DNA from: Lingula anatina
Taxonomy: Eukaryota > Brachiopoda > Lingulata > Lingulida > Lingulidae
Assembly: GCF_001039355.2 (NCBI RefSeq)
Contig: NW_019775693.1
Location: forward strand, 80,341-144,340
Direction of reading: 5' to 3'
DNA: 64,000 bases
Below are positions 1 to 11,986 of this stretch, one piece after another (the stretch's first letter is position 1; every line of letters begins with the position of its first letter). The position numbers were made by a program, and so were the translations under genes. The notes under the pieces were generated by a model. The model did not search any database, was not told the DNA's origin, and saw nothing but the letters and a program-made list of their open reading frames with translations.

Positions 1-129
1 GCGTGATATTTAACTGGGAAGCGGAAGAAGGGAGGACAGATTACAACAGAAGCTTTCTCAATCCTTATTAACTTCTATCCCACACGGACAAGCCGGATAA
101 TGGCGCACAAGCTAATACATCTTATATAA

Positions 130-130
<1 letters not shown>

Positions 131-171
<41 letters not shown>
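131..171. repeat. (TG)n microsatellite
   Basis: About twenty uninterrupted TG dinucleotides. Confidence 0.98.
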
Positions 172-172
<1 letters not shown>

Positions 173-1185
173 CCGCCATAGGGTGGTACACGCCATCAAA
201 GTGAACCAAAGAACCCGGCTAACTGAGAAACTAAATGATACGGGGGGAGGGGGGCTTTAATTAGAGGAGTGTGCGCCGACACAGGTAGGTCTAAATGCTT
301 AGAAAGCTTCAGTTAACTAGATATTGATTGAAACTCATCACTCCTGGAGCACATCCTCAAACGTTATGGTTAAATAATAATGTTGCTTAATCATTTTGAT
401 TTTGGAACTATAATAAAATCAATTTCCGTGTTTATAGCTGGCTTTGTTCTTAAAGTCGCTTCCCCTTTTGATTTATAACAAAATCTGCTTATTCTTTATT
501 TAACAAATTCTATCAAATAAAAAAAAGCTTTAAAGAAAAACGCATTCTGGGTTCATGTATCGGAGGCGTGAAAGGGTCTGCTACATGTAGCATACTGAAA
601 TAACTGAAAACCAACTGTCATCATCATTGTCCTACAATCATCACAACAAAGTTGCCTTTTGTATTGTTACGCGAGTCAAAATATTCACAGCAGTACGTCA
701 GAGACTAGCGTTCAGGACATCAAGTGCGTTTAAATCGGGTAAGTCTGTTGTAACAGATATTCAAAATACCACAGCAATTAACTAAATAAAAACCCTAATG
801 CCTGGTCCTTATTTTCTTTCATTGACCCAGTATACTGTATGACCACGTTAGTATTTTCATTACATCTATTAAAACCTTACTTAAAAGCAATGTATATCTT
901 TAACTGTTACCCAGTTTTCGAAACTTTTTCTTTTAAAAACCGATCTCGACTTCGCACCGTTCAAAACTCCCTTCTGGGACACATTGTTCATATCAGTTTT
1001 TAATATTTAAGTTATAATTTTGCATTCACTCGTGTGTAGGCTAGTATTTGATGATTTTTATGATTGATTCTGCAACTTGGCATATATAAACCTCGCATAT
1101 CGCATATTTTATCTATAAGTGAAGAACAGAGCATAAAAAATAATTTGCACTTTTTCCAACAAAAAATGAGACCGGTCATCTTATC

Positions 1186-1186
<1 letters not shown>

Positions 1187-1232
<46 letters not shown>
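1187..1232. repeat. (ATT)n microsatellite
   Basis: About fifteen uninterrupted ATT units. Confidence 0.97.
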
Positions 1233-1233
<1 letters not shown>

Positions 1234-3062
1234 TTGTTAGACTGCCAGAAAGACCTACACTCTAGAAACAATTTGTATACATTGTAGCACTACAATGTAC
1301 AACATCCTAACAAATAAAAACCTTCAAGTTAATAGTCATAAACGACTATATCTGGAAATATTGCAGGGAATTAAAACCAACGTGTTTTAAAATGGAAAGT
1401 TTTTTGATAAATTGCCGTGCTTATTTAAATTACCAAGCCAGTTTTCAAGAATAATTTCCAAACATATGTCTTAAGTATTAAACAACCTAGAACTGAGACA
1501 CGTTGGTTTTTGTTTAAAAATTAAACAGACACAGTTTGTGTTTAATTAGAGCTGGGAATTACAAGCAGTGACACCTAGGGCGGTGTGTTTATTGCATCGG
1601 ATTGAGACCGGCTCGTTTTCGTGTCACATAAACAACAACGTGAACAAGTATCAATTACGAAAGTGTAGTGGGCCTACCGCATACATATCATGCTACCCTC
1701 CAGGGAAATAATTTGACGCGAGGATCTCAAAGATTCGGATCATTTTCCAGGCCTCTTATGAACAGCTTACGTTGTTTTAGTGTTAAAATATTAATGTCTC
1801 TTGACTGTATCATTTCACCGCACGTATCAGTGTACGTGACGCTGACGTGAGCACGTACACGTGTGCGAGTGTTAGCCTGCACACACGTAGGGTACATATA
1901 TGTCTCGATGCGTCCACCCCTCGGTTTTTTTTTTGTTTTGTTTGTGCCTAGAGTATATGTGTGGGGGAGCGGGTCGTCTATGTTAAAGCAAAATAATATA
2001 TCGAAAGTTGGGGGTTTATCATTATAATATCAATGACACTGTTTTTGTCAAGGTGCTGACCTAGTGATCACGTGATATCAGGTGAGATATTCTGCCTCAA
2101 TATAGGACCAAAATAAATAAACAAAATGTAAATAAATAACCAAGATGGCTACCCCTCCTCCCCCACCATACTATTTTTTTCAGGGCTTGAATTTTTTTTT
2201 ATTTTAAACCCCTTGAAATGACAGTGGGTATGGGCAGCAGACACGAGAAAGCTTTAGGCCTATATATAGATTTTACGACGTTTAAAGTTAGGCAATTTTG
2301 CTGAACGCCTGACCAAAGGGCGGAAAAAGAGGTATATAACTCATTGGCCTGACAGTGACGATCTTGTCCTGACCCGTCCGAGCAATGCGATAGGAGCGGC
2401 TGTCCAACAAAAGAGTTCAGTATTACCTCACGAAACAGGACTAGCAACTTTGAACAACGATATAATAGTGCATTTCTTTTTGTTGTTAACAATATGACCT
2501 GCCACTTTCTAAGTTAGGGTAATTTTTTGGTCATATTACTAGTTATGTTATTTTCATTTTTTCTTTCTTTTTAGAATAAAATCTAGTCCTATTTCTCCTG
2601 GCTCTGTTCCCCCCCCCCCCCCCAGCTATAAGCCACAATGTGAGTGTTTCCTTTCGGTGTGACATAATTACACTGGTATGTAACTAAACTGCTTTCTGAA
2701 AAGAAACGTGGCCTTAGTCATGACGAAATGGCCGCTGAATGCTTAAATTCACCAATTTTGCTTTCCCCACCCTCCTCTACTAAACCTTACTACGTAGTCT
2801 CCATACCTGTACGACTGCCATACGTGAACAAAAATTGCATATAAAATTTTTACGCCTCCATACATGTAATATTTACAGATATATATTCAGTTATCAGTAT
2901 TTATATTTCGTACTTTGAGTCATAATCAAGGTATTAATGTCAATAAAATGACATTTTCAACCTACAATTATTTGATAATGTTTGTTATAAAACCGAATAA
3001 TTACAGCATACTGGTCTCGGAGCTATACACCTGTGAATTCATACACACGTAAATGGATACTC

Positions 3063-3335
3063 TTAGACTGCGTTCCCATAAACCCAGTGTACTAACTGGT
3101 TCGATCTAACTCTACGCGGCTTCTCGCTAAAGTGTCTTCAGTGTAATCAGCTTAATTGTCTGGCACGCCCCCTTGAGTAACTGGGGGGTAATTGACTATC
3201 TTTAATTATCCCCTAGCGGCTTGAGTAGGCCTGTCAGACATTTAACCCGCTGGTACTGAATGCAAGTTAGCGAAAATCCTCCGCAGAGTTAGAACGATCC
3301 AGCTAGTACGATGGATTTATGGGAACGCTCCCTTA
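3063..3335. mobile_element. MITE-like element, copy 1 (TTA target duplications)
   Basis: A 267-bp element (3066-3332) is flanked on both sides by TTA. Its ends are inverted repeats: the left arm begins GACTGCGTTCCCATAAACC and the reverse complement of the right arm begins GGGAGCGTTCCCATAAATCC, with similarity continuing for about 60 bp to a shared TTCTCGCTA/TTTTCGCTA. There is no ORF. The interior shares blocks with copies 2 and 3, including GGGGGTAATTGACTATC-like and CAGACATTTAA-like blocks. A 3-bp TTA duplication is typical of PIF/Harbinger DNA transposons, so I read this as a non-autonomous member of that type. The superfamily is inferred from the duplication alone. Confidence 0.75.
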
Positions 3336-3959
3336 GAGGGCTGTCACAGAGCGGCTCGGGGCCGTGACTCGGCGTGAGGGACACGTGGGTCTAATAAAGA
3401 AATTATATATTCAAAGGTAATTACTACAATGAGAACCCCTTTGTTGTAAGCCTTATCTTTCCCATTGAATTTACTGAAATTGGCTTGGGAAAGAGCCTAA
3501 TTACCACATTACTTGGTGCTTATTAAGTTTAATGAGATATTAAGGAACCAGGAGTGTGAGAAAATCCAGATGATGTCCCTACACCTTCTCATTTTGTATT
3601 AGATGGCACAGAGCTCTGATAGATCTCTTGTAAGCATACAAATACAGTTTGTTCCTTTTATTCTAATGATATGGACTTGTATAATATAAGGCCCTGTCAA
3701 CATTAACTCTCCGAAATAGCGTAATGCTGGAACAGTGTCCTGCACTGTTTTCACTAAAATGGGTGTTGGATTAAGCCGATGTGTTGTGTGACAGCTAAAC
3801 GCTGGGAACGTGAATTACCCCTCGTATGAGCCCCGCCCGCTTATTGTGGAGCCTGCTATATTGATAAATGACGTAAGTGTTCAGTGAAAATAAAACGGTT
3901 GCTTTCCCGGGGTCAGCCTGAAAACGTTTTTCTCAATACGGTGTTAAACGCGGCACAGT

Positions 3960-4080
3960 TCGCGCCAGCCAATGACACCCGACAAAGAGCAAGGGAAAGG
4001 CCGACGGCCAATTTCGTCACGCCCTGATACCTCAACGCTCAGGTGATAATCAACAGTTAACACCTCTACCGTGTTGTGAA
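3960..4080 (+). promoter_or_regulatory. Candidate promoter of the 6.9-kb gene
   Basis: Two CCAAT boxes (3969-3973 and 4008-4012) lie in a locally GC-richer stretch, just upstream of a strong splice donor at 4144. The start site is not defined by the sequence. This is an inference from composition and motifs. Confidence 0.3.
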
Positions 4081-4143
4081 CAGCGGCCTTGTGGTACTCA
4101 AGACAGACAGAGGAAATGGGGACCCTTCTCTCGACCGATGAAG
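4081..4143 (+). other. Candidate non-coding first exon
   Basis: The stretch ends in a near-consensus donor, GATGAAG|GTAAGTT, at 4144. The only ATG, at 4117, opens a frame that would stop early in either downstream splice partner, so this would be 5' UTR. The left boundary is unknown. Its link to the gene at 6903 rests only on order and strand. Confidence 0.3.
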
Positions 4144-5679
4144 GTAAGTTTTCTTGTCACAAATACCCATGGACATTATATCGTATACTGTAGCTGATGA
4201 TAGTGCGTTAAACGGCTATATGGAACTTATGAACTTATAAGCTTACCATAGGGATTTATTGTAACATTCTAGCTTAGTTTCACATATAAGTCAGGTGTAT
4301 GTACATTCTAGTAAAAACTAGCATTTGGTGGTGTGTGTTGGGTCATAGTGGCCTAGTAGGCCTAGTTGACTTTCTACCCAGTGCCAAACACGTACTCGAA
4401 AATATCGATTCTCAATATAAAGGTATGTAAGGTGTATAAATACTCTCTGTTCGCCCCACCTGGTGCCCTGTACACAGAACAGTGGGGACAAAGGCTTACT
4501 CATACATACAGGTAGACAAACTGGGTATGTGCCTCTATAGTCTTTGAATAGTGTACGGTGAGGATTTCTATGTAGACCAATATATATCCTTTTCTAGCTT
4601 CGGCAGTACGTTTTGCTGGGGGATAAGGTGAGAAACAAGTAGTATATTATCTGTTAAAACGAGAAACCATTTCCTGAGATAGCGAAAGACTAATATTAAT
4701 GGCATAGCAAAAGGCATCATATCTTGTAAAATATCTTTTCGCTTTCTAACTATCGTTTAAATTACCAGTTCTTTTCATGTGCTGGGTATAAATCACTGTT
4801 TCTATACGACTTGGGGCAAAATTAATTTAAGTATCCACCGATATGATCTTAGAAGCACCTAAAGCATATCAGACTCAGTTTCAACCCTTTGTATAAATGG
4901 CTCTAATATCCAAACTGTTTTTCGTGATGAGGGTGGAGGGGGGTGACGGGGAGTTGTAATTACACAAAAAAAAATATAAAAGTTTGATAGAAAATCGAAG
5001 GAAAAAACTTTCGTCGGTGCTTTTAATTCGTATTGTCATACGTAACTGAATGTATAATTATAAACCGTGAGTGCATCTTTTTGATATTCTGGATAAAATT
5101 TTAGGCGTGATCACATATGATAAGAACAGTGAAAAATAGGATAGTTGTAAAAGTTAGCTTTAAATCGTCCTTCTGTTGTCTCCATTACTTTGGTGGCGTC
5201 TCTGTTAGGCAGTTAATTTATTTGGATTCCACTTTTTTTGGCTGGCAGATTTATATGCTACACGCACAGTCACTGGGCACTGACTGTGTTGAACAAGCCT
5301 AAAATACTGTTATGATTAGGTAATGCCCAACACATTTAATGCAGCGACTGATGTTTTCATGCCATACATGTATGTATTAAATTATGCGAATGTCAGTGTT
5401 ATTTTATATCAATGTAAAATTAAGGTTTTGTTGGACGTTTATCTGCCCGATATATACCTGGCTTTGCGTGTATGGTAAAAATGATAGTCTTTAATTGTCG
5501 AGAGAAAAAAATGAGATCACCAATCCCTCTTGTTGACCAGAAACTTTCGAAATATGAGTATCGTGGTGGGAGCAAAACGTGTCACAAAGTAATTCATACA
5601 CGTCCTTCTCAGATTATGAAATATAAATTACGCAACTCCTTTGTTTGTCCTTGAATGATGAATTCATTTTTTGTTCTAG

Positions 5680-5808
5680 GGTAAGAAAACGACCTGAGGG
5701 ATGGTGCTGGCGACATGAACTCGAGGTGTATCACGCGACTAATGGCTTTGTCTGCTGTCGTTTCGGACCAGGGGTGGTATTAAATGCCTGCGAAGGCTTA
5801 ATTGAAAG
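5680..5808 (+). other. Candidate non-coding second exon
   Basis: It is bounded by a good acceptor (TTTTTTGTTCTAG, ending 5679) and a donor (TTGAAAG|GTAGGAA, at 5809). It has no long frame and would be 5' UTR of the gene that starts at 6903. An RNA read crossing 5808 to 6897 would confirm it. Confidence 0.3.
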
Positions 5809-6902
5809 GTAGGAACAGTACCGAATGTCTCGACTCAACAAAATCTGATAAAGTATTAAACATTATCATCAATTATCTATTTCTGTCCTTGCTGCACTTG
5901 GATAAGTACAGTAGTGCAGGTTTTTCTGTACTGAAGTCATTACACTTTATTTGCACTCTCTTGGCGTAAATCTGTAGGAATAAAACCAGCGAAAGATTTA
6001 TTGAAGAAAAATAGTTCGAAAAGAGGAAATTTAGTATTATTGCCCAGTAATGGAATGACTGTCAATCATTTAAGAATTAAAACAACATATTAAACTGATT
6101 AAAATATGTTTGGTCCTCGCATACACTTCTTATCATCAAAAGCTTGATTTTCTAGTCAAAAGTTTTTTCAAAGCGAAATCTGTGTTTGTGATCCGATATT
6201 TTTCAATATTTTGCGTTGAAACCCCCATCAAATATACAAACATTAAAAAAATCTAATATCACACATCTGAACTGCACATGTCCAGAAACTTTGTTAGTCT
6301 TCTTCCATAAGCCTAAAGGTATAGCTGGTATGGTGAACGAGAAAAATTACTTTTTTACTTTGAAATCGCGGCTATTACGCCATCTACAAAAAGACTAAAC
6401 ATCTTAATAAATCAAATGCATTATTGTATTTTATTGGCCATTGGTGATCATTCGTTGCAACGGCAATTTTGTGACAACTTGTGATGGTTCATGTACATAA
6501 CTATCTCCCCCCCCCCTTAAAAGTCCCCATTAAAGTCTAGCCTGAATTTATCTTGAAACGAGATCAGCTGTGTGCACTGAATTAGTTCAGCTATCGTGTG
6601 ATAACTTTGATATTTAAAAATGAACTCAGTCAGACAGACGGCATATCCTATCTTTAAGACATAAAGATAGGACATGTGATCTAGGCTTATAGTCACATTT
6701 ATTCTAAGAAAACGGTGGGTTTTTTTCTTTTTGGAGAAATATTTCCGTGGTTAACAATTGTCGTTCTTTGTTTTCTTGTCACGTCTTAAAATTTTTTTGA
6801 AGTTTTGTGAACAGTTTTTTTTCGAAACGGACAATTGAAAATAACAAGCAATAACATTTGATTTGTATGAAAGTAATCATCCTTTGCTTTTTGCAGAAAG
6901 CC

Positions 6903-8372
6903 ATGGACCTAAGCAATTTACTTCGAGCCTTCAAAATTCGCCAGACACGACGGTTTGGCATTTTTCTGCTTTGTCTCTTGGGCGTTGTGGTGCTACTAAT
7001 GAGAAACGATGCTGGACGAGACTTTCAGGCTCTGGAAACGGGAACCGAGCCGCGTTTGCGACGGCTGCAATCAGACAAATACTCAGACACTGTGAATACC
7101 AGTGACGATGTCAAAAGACGCCAGTCAAGAGATTCCGACTCTTCGCGAAATCCAACTATCGAAGCAAAAGATCGGTTCTCTATGACATATGAAATGGACG
7201 GTATTGTATTTCTTGGGAATGTGTCTTCCCTTACCTTCCGCACGAACGTTACGTCCTCGCTGGTGTATTCGTTTTCCCCTGGCGTTGAAAAACGAGTTGC
7301 ACAAATGTTTCCCGATCCGCCTCACCAAAATGTATTCTTTGCCAATAGCCCCGCCATCACGTGGTACAACGGTGAGCTGGTAGCCATATTGCGCATCTGG
7401 CTAGACAAAGAGAAATACGAAGACAAGAAAAATTACCCCTATAACAGCTTTCAGGACAATTATTTTTATGTCCAGAAATTTGACCAAAATTTAAAACCGA
7501 TCACAAATGGCTCTCTAATGGGCATTCCGGCACCAAAGAACTTCTGGATCGGTGATGGACCTATAGAACCGAGACTGTTCAAAGTAGGGAGTGATGTTTT
7601 CGTGTCTCTGAACACGGGGATATTTTTCCAGAACGGCGATGTTTTGGATTATACACTGATGTGGGATTATGTGAGAGAAAAAGTTATCGTACCTCAGATA
7701 ACAAATGGTGGAGTAAAACCCCGACCAATGGACAAGGGTATCCCTCGAGATAAACACTGGGCGGCCTACAATGACCATGGGACATTATATTTTGTTCACA
7801 ATTTAGATCCTCTACGAATCATGATGTGCTCAAGACAAATGGTGTGCTCTTTTGTCCACTTTGAAGACCCGAGTTATCAGTTTCAAGATCTCGGTAACCA
7901 TTTGCGAGGAGGCACTCCATTCGAGTTGTACAGCTACCCGTACTATATATCCGTCGCACACTGTACTCTGTTCAAAAAGCGGGTGGACAATCTGACGCGT
8001 AGATATTATACGACTCACATAATTGTGCTTCATGCGGAACAAAGGCGTGTAGTCTATGTAAGTGATAATATCAGAATCCATCAGGACATCATGAAAAGTG
8101 TTCCTATTGTACGTTATAAGTACATAGAAGATCCCTTCATATTTCCCGTCGGTCTGATCGTCGAGGGCGATGACACTCTGTATATCGGGGTGCATATAAA
8201 CGACTACAGCAGTGTACTTTTGAGATTAAGAGGCTTGAAAGGAATAATGCAAAATGTGATTGCTTCCGACAAATCTCACCAATCGCAACGAGGGCCGAAC
8301 ACGGGAGCCCTTCACGAGTATGTTCGCAGAGCGGCTAAACGTGCAACTGGCGCCAACTTTCATACTGTATGA
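6903..8372 (+). CDS. Type II membrane protein, probable lumenal glycosyltransferase-like propeller enzyme
   Basis: A 489-residue protein in one exon. I chose the ATG at 6903 because a splice acceptor (CTTTTTGCAG, ending 6896) lies just upstream and the context AAAGCCATGG is strong; in-frame ATGs further 5' fall in intron sequence. Visible features are a short basic N-terminus (RQTRR), one membrane helix at about residues 18-33, a charged polar stem to about 85, then a globular domain with several N-glycosylation sequons. This is the layout of a Golgi type II enzyme. The region around residues 335-354 (RGGTP, then a HC pair) and the stretch near 422-434 (GDDTLYIGVHIND) resemble the blade motifs of five-bladed propeller mannoside enzymes (GH130, fungal GT91 beta-mannosyltransferases). 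That family link is remembered pattern similarity, not a search result, and the substrate is unknown. A polyadenylation signal lies at 8891-8896. Confidence 0.6.
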   Translation: MDLSNLLRAFKIRQTRRFGIFLLCLLGVVVLLMRNDAGRDFQALETGTEPRLRRLQSDKYSDTVNTSDDVKRRQSRDSDSSRNPTIEAKDRFSMTYEMDGIVFLGNVSSLTFRTNVTSSLVYSFSPGVEKRVAQMFPDPPHQNVFFANSPAITWYNGELVAILRIWLDKEKYEDKKNYPYNSFQDNYFYVQKFDQNLKPITNGSLMGIPAPKNFWIGDGPIEPRLFKVGSDVFVSLNTGIFFQNGDVLDYTLMWDYVREKVIVPQITNGGVKPRPMDKGIPRDKHWAAYNDHGTLYFVHNLDPLRIMMCSRQMVCSFVHFEDPSYQFQDLGNHLRGGTPFELYSYPYYISVAHCTLFKKRVDNLTRRYYTTHIIVLHAEQRRVVYVSDNIRIHQDIMKSVPIVRYKYIEDPFIFPVGLIVEGDDTLYIGVHINDYSSVLLRLRGLKGIMQNVIASDKSHQSQRGPNTGALHEYVRRAAKRATGANFHTV

Positions 8373-8890
8373 GACTGATTGCTGTTTTTTTCTGGTCATT
8401 CTTCAATTTGCTTCCATTTTTCTGGTAATACATTTTTGGAAAACCCAATGGTGTGAGTTTTTATATGGGATCGAGTTGTCAAAAAGTTGTTCACATGTGG
8501 GCCTATTTGAAAAATAATGCTTGTCCCAAATATGTTCAAGGCCCTGTAAAAAGAATGGTATAGGGTTACATGTTCCTCCTAACTTGATGAAATCATCCAT
8601 GTCTATGAAGTACATACACGTTTCTTTATTACCCTAATCCCGTCCTATTCATGATAACCTTGTTGGCTACTGGGGGCCTACACTGAAATAGATACAAACA
8701 AATATGTAAGTACAAAGACATTTGTACTATTCACTATTTCAGACAACACAGTTGCTCATGGTCGAGTCCCTGTATAACAATACATCTACTTAGAGGATAA
8801 CGTAACATGATTCGGAACTGTCACCAAAGGTTGCAAGGGCCAAGTAATAGAACCGTAACTGATAATCACTTTACAAAAAAATTGTTAATG

Positions 8891-8896
8891 AATAAA
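8891..8896 (+). terminator. Candidate polyadenylation signal (AATAAA)
   Basis: A canonical hexamer about 520 bp after the stop codon at 8372. No nearer canonical hexamer was noticed, but variants were not excluded. Confidence 0.4.
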
Positions 8897-9400
8897 TGAA
8901 GTATAAGCATGCCACTTCAGACGTTAAATTATCGAGAGTTTACTCCAAGACAAAGTAAAACATGTGCTTAGTCCCCTTTCCCTACTTTCAATGACCATCG
9001 GCGTGACCTATGCTTAACTAATTTTCACTAGGTTTCTTGATAATCTGAAGAAAAAACGAAAACATCCTCCTTTATGAGACATATCTAACACGCATTATAT
9101 AGAATTAGAAGTCACTTAGCACAGTATCAAAGGTAAGGAATTATTTTTCCACCTCTTGCAATACGGGAGTCAGATAATACATTAAACAAAAACACTATTC
9201 TACTCAATCCGGAGATACCGTTAGATGTAATGGTATGAAAGCTTTGCTCTATCTTCACTGAAGTGTATGTTTCACCAATAAAGGAAACTTCTCGCGAGTT
9301 GTACATTTCAACAACTGTGATAGAAGCATGGATCTTGGCCAGATTGTCCAAACTTTGAAGCAAGCATTTAAAATGTCGAGACCTAAGATTCAGAAATGCA

Positions 9401-9470
9401 AAAAATTAAAATAAAATAAAATAAAATAAAATTAAATTAAATTAAAAAATAAATAAATAAACAAATAAAT
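9401..9470. repeat. (TAAAA)/(TAAA) microsatellite
   Basis: A run of TAAAA units passing into TTAAA and TAAA units. Confidence 0.9.
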
Positions 9471-10848
9471 TGGAGTCCAGACAGACGTACATGCGTCCTT
9501 TCTTCGTTTACGGGTATACACGTAGCTGTAGAGAAAGTGTATGGAGTTTTTATCTTGATAAACATTAAAATATCTCTATATGGTATTTGCCTGCCAAAAT
9601 GAATATTCCTCGGGGGAAAAGCAATTTTTTCCTACTCACGAACAATTGTGCGATTCATCCATGCACTTAGACATCCACATGCACACATGACATGTACAGG
9701 TTTTTTTTTTTTTTGTACATCAAACCATTAATGTACAGGTATATGCCTCTACTACATATCATTGTGTAAAGCCATGCAGTCGGCTACTCTCTACCAGGCC
9801 AGTCGAAAATATGTGTAGGCCTACTCTTCTGAGATTGACCATATTTAGCCAGAGACATTATCTGTGAATATGTAGTGAAAAATCAATCTGTGGCCTTGGT
9901 AGAGGGTAACATATGACTCCCTTAAAATAAAAGTCAGATGTCAGTCTTTATTTTTCGCTGCTTTTTACGGGTTCGGTGTAATCGGTAGCGGTTATAAAAC
10001 AAAGTTATAAAACAAAGGGTTTATTAAACTCGCCTTGCAATATATAAAACGTGTATTGAATACCTATACAAAATATTGTATTCAAATGAAGTTTGTTTTA
10101 ATCAATTAAATAAACGTTTGAAATGATTATTAAAAAAAATAATGATAAAAAAGATAACGTGCGTCATTATTTTAAAGGGTAAAAGTCCATGAATAGACAC
10201 TGGTCATTAAAACGCGCATTATGTATGGTTTAAAGTGTTTTTATGTTGTTTCGTCAGACATTAAGGTAAAACAACCGTTATGATTCCTGGTGTCCTTTTC
10301 AATGATACGGGTATTCTTGAAAGATTATGTAATCTATGCTTATGTAATTTGATCTCATTAAACATTTTTTTACACAAGTAAGTACGCCGAGATTCCGAGG
10401 TGGGCAACTCGGTGCTGTTCAGTGTGAGTTCAGGGAAAATAATGCGGAAAGCTCTTATTATGTCTTCTTCAACTAAAATTTCCACAAAAATTGACATCAT
10501 CATTCAAGTAAGAAAACTACACAGAGATTTGTTTGTTCGAGATTTAGCCAACCAAGGCCACTTTTTTATATGACCCACAAATGAATTGTCTCGAAAAATT
10601 ATTTCGACATTTTAAATTATTGCCCGTTTTTAATATTAAGGGATAAAATATATATATACGTGTCACATGTTAAATAAGACTCCGTATCCTGAATAGTGAG
10701 TCAGCATGTAGTGAGTCAGCATAAGTTATCATTTACAAAAATCTCGAGCTTTTTCGTTTGGTGGGCTGCAAAGAGGTCACCTTTGGGTATTCTCTAAGGA
10801 ATAAGAGTGCCCCGCAGTAATTCCAGCGTGCCATATCTGGCAGGCTTT

Positions 10849-11072
10849 GACTGGGTTCCCACAGATTTAGATCGATCCATCTGGATCGACCTAACTCCCT
10901 GGGGGTTCACGCTAAATTGCTGTCAGCTTCCAGGAGCCGAGCGCGCACAAAAGTTAATTACCCCCTTACAGCTTTTAGTAGGCGGGACAGACATTTAAGC
11001 GGTTAGCTAACAGCAATCTAGTGAGACTCCCCAGGGGGATAGATCGATCTAAATATCTGTGGGAATGGTCTC
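10849..11072. mobile_element. MITE-like element, copy 2
   Basis: 224 bp, with ends GACTGGGTTCCCACAGAT and, as reverse complement of the right end, GAGACCATTCCCACAGAT. Both arms continue into TTTAGATCGATC-like sequence. The right flank is TTA (11073-11075) and the left flank TTT, so the target duplication may have decayed. The core shares GTTAATTACCCCC and GACAGACATTTAA-like blocks with copies 1 and 3. It has no coding capacity. Confidence 0.7.
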
Positions 11073-11181
11073 TTAGATAAGATTTTTATTTTTATCATTT
11101 TTATCGACAGCATGCTGATACTTTTTTAAGAGGAATGAACAAACTTGTTGGCTTTCTCAAGTGACAGCAAATCAACTTCAG

Positions 11182-11418
11182 CCTAGATAACGTTGGAAAT
11201 GAGATGCCCGTACGGTGCACGTCTACTGCCCATAATACTCTTTTTCGTACGGCGTCTGAGCGGAGGTAAACGGTGGCCGTGCGAAATCGCACGGAATCGT
11301 ACGGATTTAAGGCCATGTAATGTAGACATACCCGGCGAAGCCCGTAGCTCCTTACGATTTCAAAAAGAAATCGTACGGACAATTTCATCGCACGGCGCCC
11401 GTGTAAATGAAATCTAGG
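11182..11418. mobile_element. CGTACGG-rich element between two MITE copies
   Basis: The stretch is bounded by CCTAGAT (11182-11188) and its inverse ATCTAGG (11412-11418). It contains seven close copies of CGTACGG, CGCACGG or their complements in about 190 bp, on both strands. Dense subterminal motifs with short inverted ends are typical of non-autonomous DNA transposons. The ends are short, so the boundaries are uncertain. Confidence 0.4.
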
Positions 11419-11528
11419 TTTTACTATACTTGCTACGACTTGGTCATGGCAGTGCTGATAATTGTCAAGGAAAAAAGCCACAGAGTCACATACAGTATAT
11501 ACCTCATTTGAGGATTAAGTATGTAAAA

Positions 11529-11785
11529 GACCATTCCCAGACCCTATCGTACTAACTTTGGATCGAACTATCTCCGAGGGGATTCTCACTTAATTGCAAT
11601 TAACTTGAGCGGCTTAGATGTCTGTCACGCCTGCTCAGGCTGATTGGGGGTAATTAACTATCGTTTAGCAACTTAGGTGGGCATCCCAAACGTCTAAGCC
11701 GCTGGGCTGAAAGCAATTTATTTAGCAAGGGACCCGTGGAGATGGACCGATCCTGTTAGATCGATCTAGGGATGGGAACCCAGTC
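11529..11785. mobile_element. MITE-like element, copy 3
   Basis: 257 bp, beginning GACCATTCCCAGACCC and ending so that the reverse complement reads GACTGGGTTCCCATCCC, followed by TTA at 11786-11788. Internal blocks GGGGGTAATTAACTATC and CTTAGATGTCTGTCACGCC match copy 1. It lies 456 bp from copy 2, so the two may reflect local hopping. Confidence 0.7.
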
Positions 11786-11916
11786 TTAGATGTTTTCGTC
11801 CAAAATGCCACTATGATTATAAGAATGCTTTTAGATCAGAAGTGCTGCTTTCTGTGTTTTAAGTTAGTGTGTGTTTTTGTATGTGTGAGTGCGTGTGAGT
11901 GTATACATGTGCGTGC

Positions 11917-11986
11917 ATCTTCGTCTTTTTAGTCTTTGTGTACTATATATATATATATAGTACACAAAGACTAAAAAGACGAAGAT
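11917..11986. repeat. Perfect 70-bp palindrome
   Basis: Two 35-nt arms are exact reverse complements with no spacer, meeting at 11951/11952 in an alternating TA core. The outer part of each arm is mixed sequence (ATCTTCGTC... and ...GACGAAGAT), so this is not simply a microsatellite. Confidence 0.97.

Larger units (their letters stand above)
1..3062. other. Gene-free stretch at left edge
   Basis: No coding exon is recognisable on either strand. The stretch holds a TG dinucleotide run (131-171), an ATT run (1187-1232), a C run near 2610-2623 and otherwise AT-rich unique DNA. The short open frames here have no family signature, no splice-site framing and no biased composition, so I treat them as chance. 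Confidence 0.7.

Noticed and set aside
6858-6902. Upstream in-frame ATGs of the 6.9-kb gene
   Set aside because: They precede the splice acceptor ending at 6896 and fall in intron sequence; the ATG at 6903 has a better context.
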